64,000 nt of DNA. It comes from Shewanella sp. OMA3-2. Lineage in GTDB: Bacteria; Pseudomonadota; Gammaproteobacteria; Enterobacterales; Shewanellaceae. This document shows, piece after piece, positions 1 to 8,493 of the stretch. Where the stretch lies: assembly GCF_021513195.1 (NCBI RefSeq), contig NZ_CP090974.1, positions 3,484,001-3,548,000 of the forward strand. Direction: 5' to 3'. The notes under the pieces are model-generated. The model was not told the DNA's origin and did no database searches. It saw only the letters and a program-made list of their open reading frames with translations. Made by a program: the position numbers and the translations under genes. The stretch's first letter is position 1; each line of letters begins with the position of its first letter.

Positions 1-133
1 CTTGTCGACGTTCGGTAATGTCTTCAATTGCGGTCTCAAATAAATCCGCATCACCGCCTTTGAGTTCTAGCAAGCTTTTAAAGCTATCTGAATTAATCAA
101 GTTTGATGGGGTTGTTTGGTTATCTTTTTTCAT
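1..133 (-). CDS. N-terminal fragment of an unrecognised protein (runs off the left edge)
   Basis: A minus-strand reading frame is open from the ATG at base 133 to the window edge, about 44 codons. It begins MKKDNQTTPSNLINSD, continues through LELKGGDADLFETAIED and reaches ITERRQ without a stop. An in-frame ATG six codons upstream (base 151) is an alternative start; neither has a clear Shine-Dalgarno sequence. The visible part is hydrophilic and acid-rich, with no signal peptide or membrane segment. I do not recognise the family. It reads more like a real protein than the overlapping plus-strand frame. Confidence 0.45.
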   Translation of the reverse strand, partial: MKKDNQTTPSNLINSDSFKSLLELKGGDADLFETAIEDITERRQ

Positions 134-682
134 GTCTATTTCTATTTTCATCCGTTGGTGCTGACGGAAACAAGTATGGCGATCCAGAGGCGATTAAACT
201 GCCGAGTCGGGAAGTTTGTCTGACACAAATAAAGAGTAATACTGATACAGCTTGGTATTTGCTGTTCGCTGTTCAATATAACATTACTTACTTGACAAGC
301 CCTATTTATATCCATGAAAAACCGCATTATTTAACACACAAAAAAACCGTAACCACCATATATAACAGTTCTTTCATACTTAGCAGAAATTGATCTGCGC
401 TATTTAATCAAACCCCTAAATGAAAACTGTTATCTAGCTGTTATTAAACAACTAAATTATTTATCTGGCTTATTTCATATGTTGGCAGGCTAGTTGCATT
501 TACTTGGATAATGCTATCGATATCTTACTCGAATGTGTGGCCCTATATTGTCAAAACATCGACATCACTCAACCAGAATAAAAACGGATTGTGACTGTCA
601 TCTCTGCTAAACAAATCGTCACCTTTATTGATGTAAGAAAACGAAAAATGAGTAATTCAGTCAAGCTAGAAGGAAGAAAAGA
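134..682. other. Intergenic region, no gene recognised
   Basis: About 550 AT-rich bases lie between the divergent partial gene and the first ice-binding lipoprotein. A plus-strand open frame from base 103 to 393 crosses its left part, but it overlaps the start of the minus-strand gene, lacks a ribosome binding site and its end is low-complexity, so I do not call it. Short protein-like stretches around bases 510-600 are interrupted by a stop. The promoter of the downstream gene must be here; I see no convincing pair of -35 and -10 boxes. Confidence 0.4.
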
Positions 683-3097
683 ATGAATAGATTTGTACAA
701 AAAGCTTATCTCGTGTTCGCTATGCTACTTGGAGTTGTCCTCCTAGCAGGGTGTCATGGAGATAACAATAATGATAATGGCGCGGCACTTACAGCCATTG
801 CAGTCACTCCAGCGAATCCAAGCATTGCTTTGGGTTTAAATAAACAATTTATTGCAACTGGTACATATTCGGACGGCACATCATCTGATATCTCTAGCAC
901 TGTCACATGGTCTTCTACTGACTCGACAAGAGCGACCATCAATACCCGCGGCCTTGCCATTGGCGTTGCTACAGGCGATGTTGATATCACTGCCACGGTA
1001 AATTCATTATCAGGTGTATTAGTCGCAACAACCACGCTGACCATCACTGATGCAACTTTAACAAGTTTAGTCATAACCCCAATTACCCCAAGTATTGCTA
1101 GAGGATTAACAAAACAATTTGTTGCCACAGGCATCTATTCAGATGGCACCTCGCCCGATGTGACACCTTTAGTTTCTTGGTCATCTACAGATCCGCTACT
1201 TGCTAGCATTAATGCCAATGGTCTTGCAAAAGGCGTTGCTGTTGGAAAGGTAATGATTACTGCTTCTTTTGGTGCAGAAGATGCTACCACTGAGCTGTCG
1301 ATCACTGATGCTATTTTAAATTCAATTGCATTAACCCCTAAGAATCTAAGTATTGCTAACGGCTTGACTCAACAGTTTACTGCTACCGGTACTTATTCTG
1401 ATGGTATTTCTGTGGATATTACAGCCACTGCAAGCTGGTCATCTGCTGATACGCTAGTTGCAACGGTTAATGCTAATGGTCTTGCCAGTAGTATTGCTGT
1501 CGGAACATCACTCATTACGGCAACGTTTGAAACCCTATCCACCTCGTCATTATTAACGGTAACCGATGCAGCTTTGGTCTCTATTGCCGTTATGCCAAAC
1601 AACCCGAGCATTGCTAAGGGATTGAGCCAACAATTGATCGCCACTGGCACCTTCTCTGATGGTACTTCGGTTAACATTACTACCTCAGTTATCTGGTCAT
1701 CTGGTGATACCTTAATTGCCACTATGAACCCCAATGCACAAGTAACCAGTGGTCTTGCTCACGGCGTTAATGCTGGTAATGCACTTATTACAGCAACTAA
1801 AGGCAGCGTATCAGCAAATACTACCCTGACAGTCACAGCAGCTACGTTAAATTCAATCCTGGTATCACCGATTAATTCCACTATTCCTAATGGGCTAAAT
1901 CAACAGTTTGCCGCAACCGGAACCTATTCAGATAACTCTGTGACTGATATTACCGCTGCCGTTACCTGGTCTTCTAATGATACTTTCGTTGCATCGGTCA
2001 AAAGCAACGGACTTGCTACAGGTATGAATCCAGGTTCAGCCAGTATTAGCGCAACGTTAGCTTCACTCTCAAATACCACCACGTTGACAGTGATCTCCGC
2101 GACATTAAATTCAATTGATGTCACTCCGACGAATCCGAGTATAGTAAAGGGATCAAGCCAGCAGTTTGTTGCCAAGGGTAATTATTCTAACGGCGAGTCA
2201 ATAGATATCTCCTCAACGGCTATTTGGTCTTCAAGTGATATACTCGTTGCCACAATGAATCCAAATGAACAACTCAATAGCGGACGTGCAAGTGCTATTG
2301 AAGTCGGTTCATCTATAATTCAAGCATCACTAGGTGGATTATCAGCAGATACCACGTTGGATGTGACTGACGCCTTGTTAAACAATCCATTAGCGCCTGA
2401 AATGGGTGAAATAAAGCGCTTTGTTATCCTCGCATCGCAAACTATTACTACCACCAGCGGCTCAAACCTTGTTAACGGTGATGTAGGTATTCTTGACCAA
2501 GCTCGCTCTTATTACGCAGGGTTTACCCCTGGCGTTAACGCTGGAGAATTTACTGAACTAACTAATGGTTTGTCTTATGCTGGCGACGACAGCACGCCCC
2601 CTTATGTGGTTCCTGTGCCGTATGCTTCGATGGTCACATTTATTAATCAGTCTAGAACCGACCTTGGAATTGCCTACAACTTCCTAGCGGCAGATCCTAA
2701 TCCAAATGCCGCAACCCAAGTTTGTCCGATTGAACTAGGTAATCTGACACTGACTCGTGGTGTATATAAAACCGCATCCGATGTCACCCTTCAAACCGGC
2801 ACCCTTACCCTTGATGGCGAAGGCGATCCAGATTCTGTGTTCATCTTCAGCATAGGCGGCAACCTAACATCTGGTGCACCAGGTGGTGATATTGTGCTTA
2901 TCAATGGCGCCCAGGCAAAAAATGTCTATTGGAGAACCGCCGGTAAGACTGTTATTGGCACAAATACCAGCTTCTATGGCAATGTTTTTGCCTGGTCAGA
3001 AGTGAATGTATTAACAGGTGCTAACGTCACTGGCCGATTATTTGCCGTTACCGACCAGGTCACCTTGGATGCTAACGCTGTGACTAAAGCTAACTAG
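683..3097 (+). CDS. Ice-binding lipoprotein: six BIg repeats plus DUF3494 domain
   Basis: This 804-residue surface protein is expected to bind ice. Residues 1-23 are a lipoprotein signal peptide with lipobox LAGC (Cys24); His at +2 gives no inner-membrane retention signal, so outer-membrane anchoring is likely. Six bacterial Ig-like (BIg2 type) repeats begin near residues 36, 126, 212, 298, 389 and 475, each with a core like ATGTYSDGTS followed by WSS. From about residue 574 a DUF3494 ice-binding beta-solenoid fills the rest. It includes a tandem-proline loop (STPPY, residues 637-641) and the family-typical stretch GAQAKNVYW near the C-terminus. DUF3494 proteins with Ig-like stalks have been proposed to act as ice adhesins. 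The start is supported by AGGA 8 bases upstream. A second DUF3494 lipoprotein follows. Function is inferred from family and architecture. Confidence 0.9.
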   Translation: MNRFVQKAYLVFAMLLGVVLLAGCHGDNNNDNGAALTAIAVTPANPSIALGLNKQFIATGTYSDGTSSDISSTVTWSSTDSTRATINTRGLAIGVATGDVDITATVNSLSGVLVATTTLTITDATLTSLVITPITPSIARGLTKQFVATGIYSDGTSPDVTPLVSWSSTDPLLASINANGLAKGVAVGKVMITASFGAEDATTELSITDAILNSIALTPKNLSIANGLTQQFTATGTYSDGISVDITATASWSSADTLVATVNANGLASSIAVGTSLITATFETLSTSSLLTVTDAALVSIAVMPNNPSIAKGLSQQLIATGTFSDGTSVNITTSVIWSSGDTLIATMNPNAQVTSGLAHGVNAGNALITATKGSVSANTTLTVTAATLNSILVSPINSTIPNGLNQQFAATGTYSDNSVTDITAAVTWSSNDTFVASVKSNGLATGMNPGSASISATLASLSNTTTLTVISATLNSIDVTPTNPSIVKGSSQQFVAKGNYSNGESIDISSTAIWSSSDILVATMNPNEQLNSGRASAIEVGSSIIQASLGGLSADTTLDVTDALLNNPLAPEMGEIKRFVILASQTITTTSGSNLVNGDVGILDQARSYYAGFTPGVNAGEFTELTNGLSYAGDDSTPPYVVPVPYASMVTFINQSRTDLGIAYNFLAADPNPNAATQVCPIELGNLTLTRGVYKTASDVTLQTGTLTLDGEGDPDSVFIFSIGGNLTSGAPGGDIVLINGAQAKNVYWRTAGKTVIGTNTSFYGNVFAWSEVNVLTGANVTGRLFAVTDQVTLDANAVTKAN
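788..2370 (+). repeat. Six tandem degenerate Ig-like coding repeats
   Basis: The coding sequence holds six diverged repeats of about 86-91 codons, starting near bases 788, 1058, 1316, 1574, 1847 and 2105. They share a protein consensus (SIA.GL..QF.ATGTYSDG, then W.SSD, GLA.G and ITA) but are well diverged in DNA. That points to old duplications under selection rather than recent slippage. Units 4 and 6 carry a short insertion of about 4 residues after the fourth strand (NPNAQ and NPNEQ). Confidence 0.85.
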
Positions 3098-3139
3098 TTT
3101 TACCATCGACTTAGCCGAGTCGAGGTCATAAAAACAAAG

Positions 3140-3166
3140 AATGAGGTGACAGTCTGTCACCTCATT
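3140..3166 (+). terminator. Hairpin terminator after first ice-binding gene
   Basis: A perfect 12-bp inverted repeat (AATGAGGTGACA / TGTCACCTCATT) with a 3-base loop lies 42 bases after the stop codon and is followed by ATTTAA. The T-run is weak, but the stem is strong. It suggests the two ice-binding genes are transcribed separately. Confidence 0.65.
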
Positions 3167-3387
3167 ATTTAATACCACTGCCAGGTGAGGCACATCTTAG
3201 GTGCTGATACAGCTGTAAAAAGTTCCGTTATGGTCAAGGTTATTACTCTAACATTTGTCTGTATGCGCGACTTCAGCTATCGAAAACTATCCACAATGCA
3301 AAACAGAATCTATCCATCGGTTAATTGCTGATGGTGATACCTGACACTCTGTCTATTGCAATGTTAATTATTAAAAGGATATACACA

Positions 3388-4836
3388 ATGCACGCAACAA
3401 ATAAATATTACAGCCAGACGATATTGGCTAGCACGATATTGATGGTAACCTTAGTCACTGGTTGTAACAGTGACAATGACGATGAAGCGACAACTGTGCC
3501 TGTCATTAACGCCAGTAACCCAATCGATTTTGCTATTGATGTCGCGATCAACCAACAAATCACAGTCACCTTTAGTGAAGCGATGAAACAGGCGACCATT
3601 AATGATGCCAGCTTTACCTTAACAGATCCGAACCAAACTGCCGTGTTAGGCGTGGTTTCTTACAATGAAACCAGCAATACCGCAGTATTTGCCCCAAGCA
3701 GTGACTTTTCACATAACACTATGTACAAGGCATCAATCACAACTGAAGTAACAAGTGTTGCAGGCATAGCGCTTGACAGTGACTTTAGCTGGGTATTTAC
3801 CACCTCTGCGCAACCAGATCTTACTGCGCCGACAGTGGTGTCAAACTCCCCTGCCAATGTAGCGCTGGATTTTGCCATAAATAGAAATCTGACCGCGAAG
3901 TTTAGTGAAGCCCTTAACCCTAATACTGTCAACGCGACAAGTTTTACCTTAAGTGATGGCACAAATAATGTCGCCGGTGTCATTAGCCTCCTAGGCACAA
4001 CGGCAAGCTTTAATCCAAATGATAATTTAGCCGCTAATACGCTTTATACTGCGACCTTGACGACGGCTATCAGTGATTTAGCAACCCCAGCTAATCAATT
4101 AGCAGCGAATTTTAGCTGGAGCTTTACCACCAGCGCAGTCGAGGCTCTTGGACCTGATCCTGTTAACTTAAAAAGTGCGAATAATTTTGTTATTTTAACT
4201 AAAACAGGTATTACCAATATTCCCGCTTCAGCAATAACTGGCAACATAGGTTCAAGCCCTATTACAGCAGCGGCAATGGATAATGTATTTTGTGATGAAA
4301 TTAGCGGCATCATTTATGGTGCGGATGCAGCTTATACCGGCAGTGGTATCATTAGTTGTTTTGCAGGCGCTGCTGTAGACAATACTTTAGTGGCAAGCGC
4401 TGTGCTTGATATGGGCACAGCCTATACCGATGCTGCGGGGAGAACCTTACCTGATTTTACTGAACTCGGTGCCGGTGATATCAGTGGTATGACATTGGAG
4501 CCTGGTCTATATAAGTGGAGTTCAGGCGTATTGATTTCTACCGACGTTACCCTGTCAGGCAGTGCTAATGATGTGTGGATTTTTCAAATAGCCGGTGACC
4601 TTACGCAGGCTAGCGCCAGTCGTATCAATTTACAAGGTGGCGCTCAGGCAAAAAATATATTCTGGCAGGTTGGTGGCAGTTCGGGTGTAGCGCTCGATAC
4701 CACTGCGCATTTTGAGGGTGTAGTCTTGGCTGAAAAAGGCATAAGTATAAACACAGATGCAACGGTTAACGGCAGATTAATGAGCCAAACCGCGGTCACT
4801 TTAGATCACAATACAGTGACTCAACCTACAGAGTAA
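3388..4836 (+). CDS. Ice-binding lipoprotein: two Big_5-type domains plus DUF3494 domain
   Basis: This 482-residue exported lipoprotein is likely a second ice-binding surface protein. The signal peptide ends in lipobox VTGC (Cys26, Asn at +2). Residues about 37-141 and 147-251 are two Ig-like domains of the Big_5 type, each carrying the motif TFSEA or KFSEA and ending in FTTSA. Residues about 254-482 form a DUF3494 domain with GGAQAKNIFW, the same motif as in the upstream protein. Two cysteines in the ice-binding domain (VFCDE and ISCFAG) could form a disulphide. An upstream in-frame start at base 3325 exists, but the ATG at 3388 has AAGGAT ahead of it and directly precedes the signal peptide. 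The stalk is unrelated in type to that of the neighbour, so the pair share the ice-binding head only. Confidence 0.88.
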   Translation: MHATNKYYSQTILASTILMVTLVTGCNSDNDDEATTVPVINASNPIDFAIDVAINQQITVTFSEAMKQATINDASFTLTDPNQTAVLGVVSYNETSNTAVFAPSSDFSHNTMYKASITTEVTSVAGIALDSDFSWVFTTSAQPDLTAPTVVSNSPANVALDFAINRNLTAKFSEALNPNTVNATSFTLSDGTNNVAGVISLLGTTASFNPNDNLAANTLYTATLTTAISDLATPANQLAANFSWSFTTSAVEALGPDPVNLKSANNFVILTKTGITNIPASAITGNIGSSPITAAAMDNVFCDEISGIIYGADAAYTGSGIISCFAGAAVDNTLVASAVLDMGTAYTDAAGRTLPDFTELGAGDISGMTLEPGLYKWSSGVLISTDVTLSGSANDVWIFQIAGDLTQASASRINLQGGAQAKNIFWQVGGSSGVALDTTAHFEGVVLAEKGISINTDATVNGRLMSQTAVTLDHNTVTQPTE

Positions 4837-4865
4837 TACGAGTAGGCTTGTTACTGTTGTACATA

Positions 4866-4896
4866 AAAATTCGCTAAATCTTATTTAGCGAATTTT
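4866..4896 (+). terminator. Rho-independent terminator after second ice-binding gene
   Basis: Stem ATTCGCTAAAT / ATTTAGCGAAT (4869-4879 and 4883-4893) with loop CTT, extended by AAA/TTT and running into a T-tract. It lies 30 bases after the stop codon. The A-run on the other side could let it also end leftward transcription from ubiT. Confidence 0.85.
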
Positions 4897-5042
4897 TTTA
4901 TGCCACAACACCATACCTATACTCAATAACTTGAATTAGAAGTGCATCGAAAATGTCGACAGCCATCAGTAATAAACCCTACAATCTCGTTACCAATCAA
5001 AGATGTAAACTACTACCAAATCGAATTTCTGGTTTAGCTTCA

Positions 5043-5569
5043 TCAAGCCACTTTCACAGTAGCGGCTTTGGCCTGTAGCATTTCTAGGCTAAATAATAAC
5101 TTGTTTATTATCAATTTTATGGGTGTCGGTAAAGTATCGAGTTCTATCGACAACAGCAGATTTTTAACCTCTAATCCCAACTCAGTGTCCCCCTCAATTA
5201 ACAGCTTTCGTTGAAAAAAAGACTATCAGGATCTTCTTTACCTGAGGCGATGAGCAATAGCTCTGGAACATTTCCGCTGAAAATCACATCTGTTTGATTT
5301 AATTCTCTTACCACCACCTTAGGCTGAATGACTTGATTTATGCTTATCGCGAAATCGAGTCCGATATCAAGCACACTTATGCCAATCCATTTGCCGGCAA
5401 TAAAGTCCATCTCACCTGTTGCAAGTTGTTTACTAAGCGCTAGATTGATCAATTTAGCCATCACTTCTAACGTTAATTGCTTGGGTAGCCGATTCAAAGA
5501 ATGACGCGCCATGCAAGGGGCCGAGGTTAATATTTTTTGGGCTAGAGTGTGCTGCCAATCAAGTAACAT
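5043..5569 (-). pseudogene. ubiT: ubiT, SCP2-domain lipid-binding protein, frameshifted
   Basis: UbiT (YhbT) carries an SCP2 sterol-binding domain and supports oxygen-independent ubiquinone synthesis with UbiU and UbiV, probably by binding prenylated intermediates. The frame from base 5569 reads MLLDWQHTLAQ to DPDSLFF and then stops after 123 residues. If one T is added to the run of seven T on the coding strand (plus-strand A-run 5214-5220), the frame continues QRKLLIEGDTELGLEVKN to a stop at 5043. That gives about 175 residues, the usual UbiT length. The downstream sequence is therefore coding in the other frame, and the gene is broken by loss of one base in a homopolymer. It faces ubiU across 149 bases. 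A sequencing error or slippage that restores some product cannot be excluded. Confidence 0.85.
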
Positions 5570-5718
5570 GATGCGCTCCTACAGGGAATGAATAATAATT
5601 CAAGCCAGTTTACTCACATTTTATTCCTAGAAACCTGTTCCAAATCAAACCTTGTCAACTCAATCGCTTTTACACTCTTTGCCCTATCGACAATAACAAC
5701 AAAACTGCGAGAAAGATC

Positions 5719-6731
5719 ATGGAACTTTTGTGTCCTGCGGGTAACCTAGCGGCCTTAAAAGCCGCTTTTAATGCTGGCGCCGATGCCGTCTATCTTGGAT
5801 TAAAAGACGACACTAATGCGCGATCTTTTGCTGGACTTAACTTTTCAGCGGAACAAATAAAGCAAGCAAGTCAATTGGCTAAACAACAAAATAGAAAACT
5901 TTTTCTGACCTTAAACACTTTTGCTAAACCTGGCCATGAAGACCGCTGGCAACAAGCCATAGATCTCGCCGCCGACTTAGCGCTAGATGCGATTATTTGC
6001 GCCGATATCTCATTACTTGAATACGCCCATTATCATTACCCGAATTTACCCTTGCATTTATCTGTGCAAGCCAGTGCAACTAATGTCGCCGCACTGTCTT
6101 TCTACAAAAAACAATTCAATATTGAACGCGCTGTTTTACCTAGGGTGCTGTCGATGAAACAAGTCAGGGACTTAGCTAAGGTCAGCCTGGTTGATTTAGA
6201 AGTGTTTGCTTTTGGTAGCCTTTGTATTATGGCTGAGGGGCGTTGCCAGTTGTCTAGCTATGTGACGGGTCAATCTCCTAATACAGGTGGCTCATGCTCT
6301 CCCGCCAACCATGTTCGCTGGCAAGACGCCGGTAGCGACAAGTTAACCCGTCTAAATGAGGTGTTGATTGACAAAGCCAGTCAGCATGAACAACTAGGCT
6401 ATCCGGTGGTGTGTAAAGGGCGTTACCAAACAGATAGCGACATGACACCCGAATATATGCTCGAGTCACCTACTAGCTTAAATACCATGAGCCTTATTCC
6501 AGAGCTTGCCCAAGCAGGTATTCGCTCGCTTAAAATTGAAGGACGCCAACGAAGCCGGCCTATGTGACCCAAGTCACTCAAGTGTGGCGCCAGGCAATAG
6601 ATACCTACCTTCAATCACCAGAACGGTTTAACGACAAACTTAACAACCAACCTCAATGGCATTCAGCACTGGATAAAGTGTCTGAAGGTCAGGTCACCAC
6701 TTTAGGTGCATATGAACGTCAATGGCAATAG
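5719..6731 (+). pseudogene. ubiU: ubiU, U32-family Fe-S hydroxylation factor, frameshifted near the C-terminus
   Basis: UbiU (YhbU) pairs with UbiV in the oxygen-independent hydroxylations of ubiquinone synthesis and carries a 4Fe-4S cluster. The frame starts MELLCPAGNLAALKAAFNAG, and the four cluster cysteines are at 169, 176, 193 and 232, the same positions as in E. coli. After LKIEGRQRS (Ser279) the frame reads RPM and stops, giving 282 residues. Adding one C near 6556 restores SPAYVTQVTQVWRQAID through to GAYERQWQ and a stop at 6731, about 337 residues, close to the family length of about 331. About 58 C-terminal residues are lost as the sequence stands. All Fe-S ligands lie before the lesion, so partial activity is conceivable. 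ubiV follows after 11 bases, so the two form one transcription unit. Confidence 0.88.
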
Positions 6732-6742
6732 GGACTAATAAT

Positions 6743-7630
6743 ATGAAACTATCTCTCGGCCCCCTTACATATTGCTGGAATAAAATCAGCCTATTTGAGT
6801 ATTACCAAGCAATTGCTGACACTAAGATAGAGACCGTTTATTTAGGCGAAGTAATTTGCAGTCGCCGCCGTGAAATGAAATATAAAGATTACCTTGAATT
6901 AGCGCATATATTGACTGCAAAAGGTAAGAAGGTAATTCTGTCTACCATGACCTTAATTGAGTCACAATCAGAAATCAGTGAGCTTAAACGTATTGTTGAT
7001 AATGGTGAGTTTGCTATTGAAGCCAATGACATGGCTGCGGTCAACCTTGCCTCAGACGCTAATATCCCTTTTGTCTGCGGCCCATCATTGAACCTCTACA
7101 ATCGCGGCAGTCTTGATATCATGCAAAAATTAGGCATGACACGATTTGTAATGCCTTATGAATTGTCTAGGGCATGGCTTGAACAAGTATTGGCGCAAAG
7201 TACCACTCAGTTCGAAACCGAAGTATTAGGTTATGGCTACATGCCATTAGCACATTCTGCCCGCTGCTTTACCGCCAAGCATCATCAGAAGCCTAAGCTC
7301 GATTGCCAGACAGTTTGTCTGCAATACCCCAAAGGATTGTTGACACAAACTCAAGAGTCACAACCGCTGCTCAGATTAAACGGTATCCAAACTCAATCGG
7401 CGGCAAAAGTTAACTTAATTAATCAAATACCTTTAATGTCTAGAATCGGCGTCGATTATTGGCGATTGTCACCAACAGGACTTGATGATATTGAATTAGT
7501 TAATCAAATAGCATCCTGTCAGCACAATGAGTTAATAGAGATAACGCCGTCACATTCAGCTATAGAGTGTAATGGGTATTGGTTTGGTGAAGCGGGCATG
7601 CAGATTCATCAAGGTGTCACGGCACTATAG
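6743..7630 (+). CDS. ubiV: Ubiquinone biosynthesis protein UbiV (U32 family, 4Fe-4S)
   Basis: UbiV (YhbV) forms a heterodimer with UbiU for oxygen-independent ubiquinone hydroxylation. This copy is intact at 295 residues, starting MKLSLGPLTYCWNK; a start 21 bases upstream is possible but would overlap the ubiU tail. Cluster cysteines are Cys39 (GEVICSRRR), Cys175 (SARCFTAK), Cys188 and Cys192 (LDCQTVC), matching the family pattern C-X12-C-X3-C at the end. It lies 11 bases after the restored ubiU stop codon. The odd point is that its obligate partner ubiU and the third gene ubiT are both frameshifted here, leaving UbiV possibly without a job. Confidence 0.92.
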   Translation: MKLSLGPLTYCWNKISLFEYYQAIADTKIETVYLGEVICSRRREMKYKDYLELAHILTAKGKKVILSTMTLIESQSEISELKRIVDNGEFAIEANDMAAVNLASDANIPFVCGPSLNLYNRGSLDIMQKLGMTRFVMPYELSRAWLEQVLAQSTTQFETEVLGYGYMPLAHSARCFTAKHHQKPKLDCQTVCLQYPKGLLTQTQESQPLLRLNGIQTQSAAKVNLINQIPLMSRIGVDYWRLSPTGLDDIELVNQIASCQHNELIEITPSHSAIECNGYWFGEAGMQIHQGVTAL

Positions 7631-8493
7631 CCGCTCAGATTTCATAGATTGATTTAGCCACGGCTGCAGTGATAACACCCAACAAACCAAGGTGATATCA
7701 CTGTACCATTTAATCAATACATCAATGCTTGCCAGCAAAGAGCCGACTTTGGGGATAGTGCTGCTGATGCTGCGATAATATCCACGAAGGTCATCTTCAT
7801 AGGGAAAAACTATGCAAATTAAGCAATCAACAAATATTAGTATCGAGAAAAAACCAACCTAAGCTGTTGAAAATAAATAAAGTAACCCATAAGCAACCTG
7901 TAAGCTCATTGTATACTACCTCAAAGAACTGGCGGTAATTAAGCCTAACAAAGCCCAAAACATCCTAATAAATTAAAACGCATTGCAACTGCTCAATACT
8001 ATCTTGATTTGTGATTACACCATTTACTGTAGAACGCATGCGCATGCAGTTTAAATGACATAGCAGCCAAAAACAGAGCCTTACAAGGTAAAAGTGCTGC
8101 TCAACAATTACGCTTTTAAATAAAAAATCTATAATAATGTGCTATTTTTTTTGGCATATTGGCGTTACAGACGCATAAATATGTGCCTTATAAGTCAATT
8201 CAAGCCAAATTATCTATATAAATCAGAGTAAAAACAACACCTCCAAAAATTACAGCAACAAATGTAACCGTCTGATTACATTTATTTTAAGTACATAAAA
8301 TCATTTTTGCGTTACAATATACTTAATCAAAAATAAGTACTAACTATTCGTTTGAGTGAACCATTTTACTTAACCATGAATTGACGGTAACCTTGCGGCA
8401 AAAATGACTATCAAAACACGTTAAGCCAAACTTTATTGGCATAACTTGATAATTTATTCACTGCCTAGAGTAGGTATATTTAAGGTATAAGAC
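7631..8493. other. 863-base region without a recognisable gene
   Basis: No frame with a start, a ribosome binding site and protein-like composition spans this AT-rich stretch. A 16-codon frame at 7812 (MQIKQSTNISIEKKPT) ends too soon to call. A short protein-like stretch around 7690-7830 lacks a start. The 12-bp palindrome GCATGCGCATGC is at 8036-8047, and a perfect spaced inverted repeat is at 8260-8283. The right 200 bases probably hold the promoter of the YjiH-type gene. It could hold a small RNA or a decayed gene; I cannot show either. Confidence 0.5.
8260..8283. promoter_or_regulatory. Perfect spaced inverted repeat, TyrR-box-like operator candidate
   Basis: AAATGTAA and TTACATTT form a perfect 8-bp inverted repeat separated by 8 bases, 210 bases before the YjiH-type gene. 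The core TGTAAC-N6-ATTACA differs by one symmetrical base pair from the TyrR consensus TGTAAA-N6-TTTACA. This is a resemblance only; another regulator with dyad recognition is equally possible. Confidence 0.35.

Noticed and set aside
103..393. Plus-strand 96-codon open frame at the left end with a hydrophobic N-terminus
   Set aside because: It overlaps the start of a better minus-strand frame, has no ribosome binding site and its C-terminal half looks like translated AT-rich intergenic sequence.
754..2175. Long minus-strand open frames opposite the first ice-binding gene
   Set aside because: They are antisense shadows of the repeat-rich coding sequence; the plus strand has a signal peptide, a ribosome binding site and family domains.
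788..2370. CRISPR-like or satellite repeat array
   Set aside because: The repeats are about 260-270 bases, coding, and conserved at protein level as Ig-like domains.
5570..5718. FNR box in the ubiT-ubiU divergent region
   Set aside because: TTGTCAACTCAATC is the nearest match to TTGAT-N4-ATCAA and differs at too many positions to support a call.
7812..7862. 16-codon frame MQIKQSTNISIEKKPT
   Set aside because: Too short and without conserved neighbours; no way to tell it from chance, although it resembles a truncated N-terminus.
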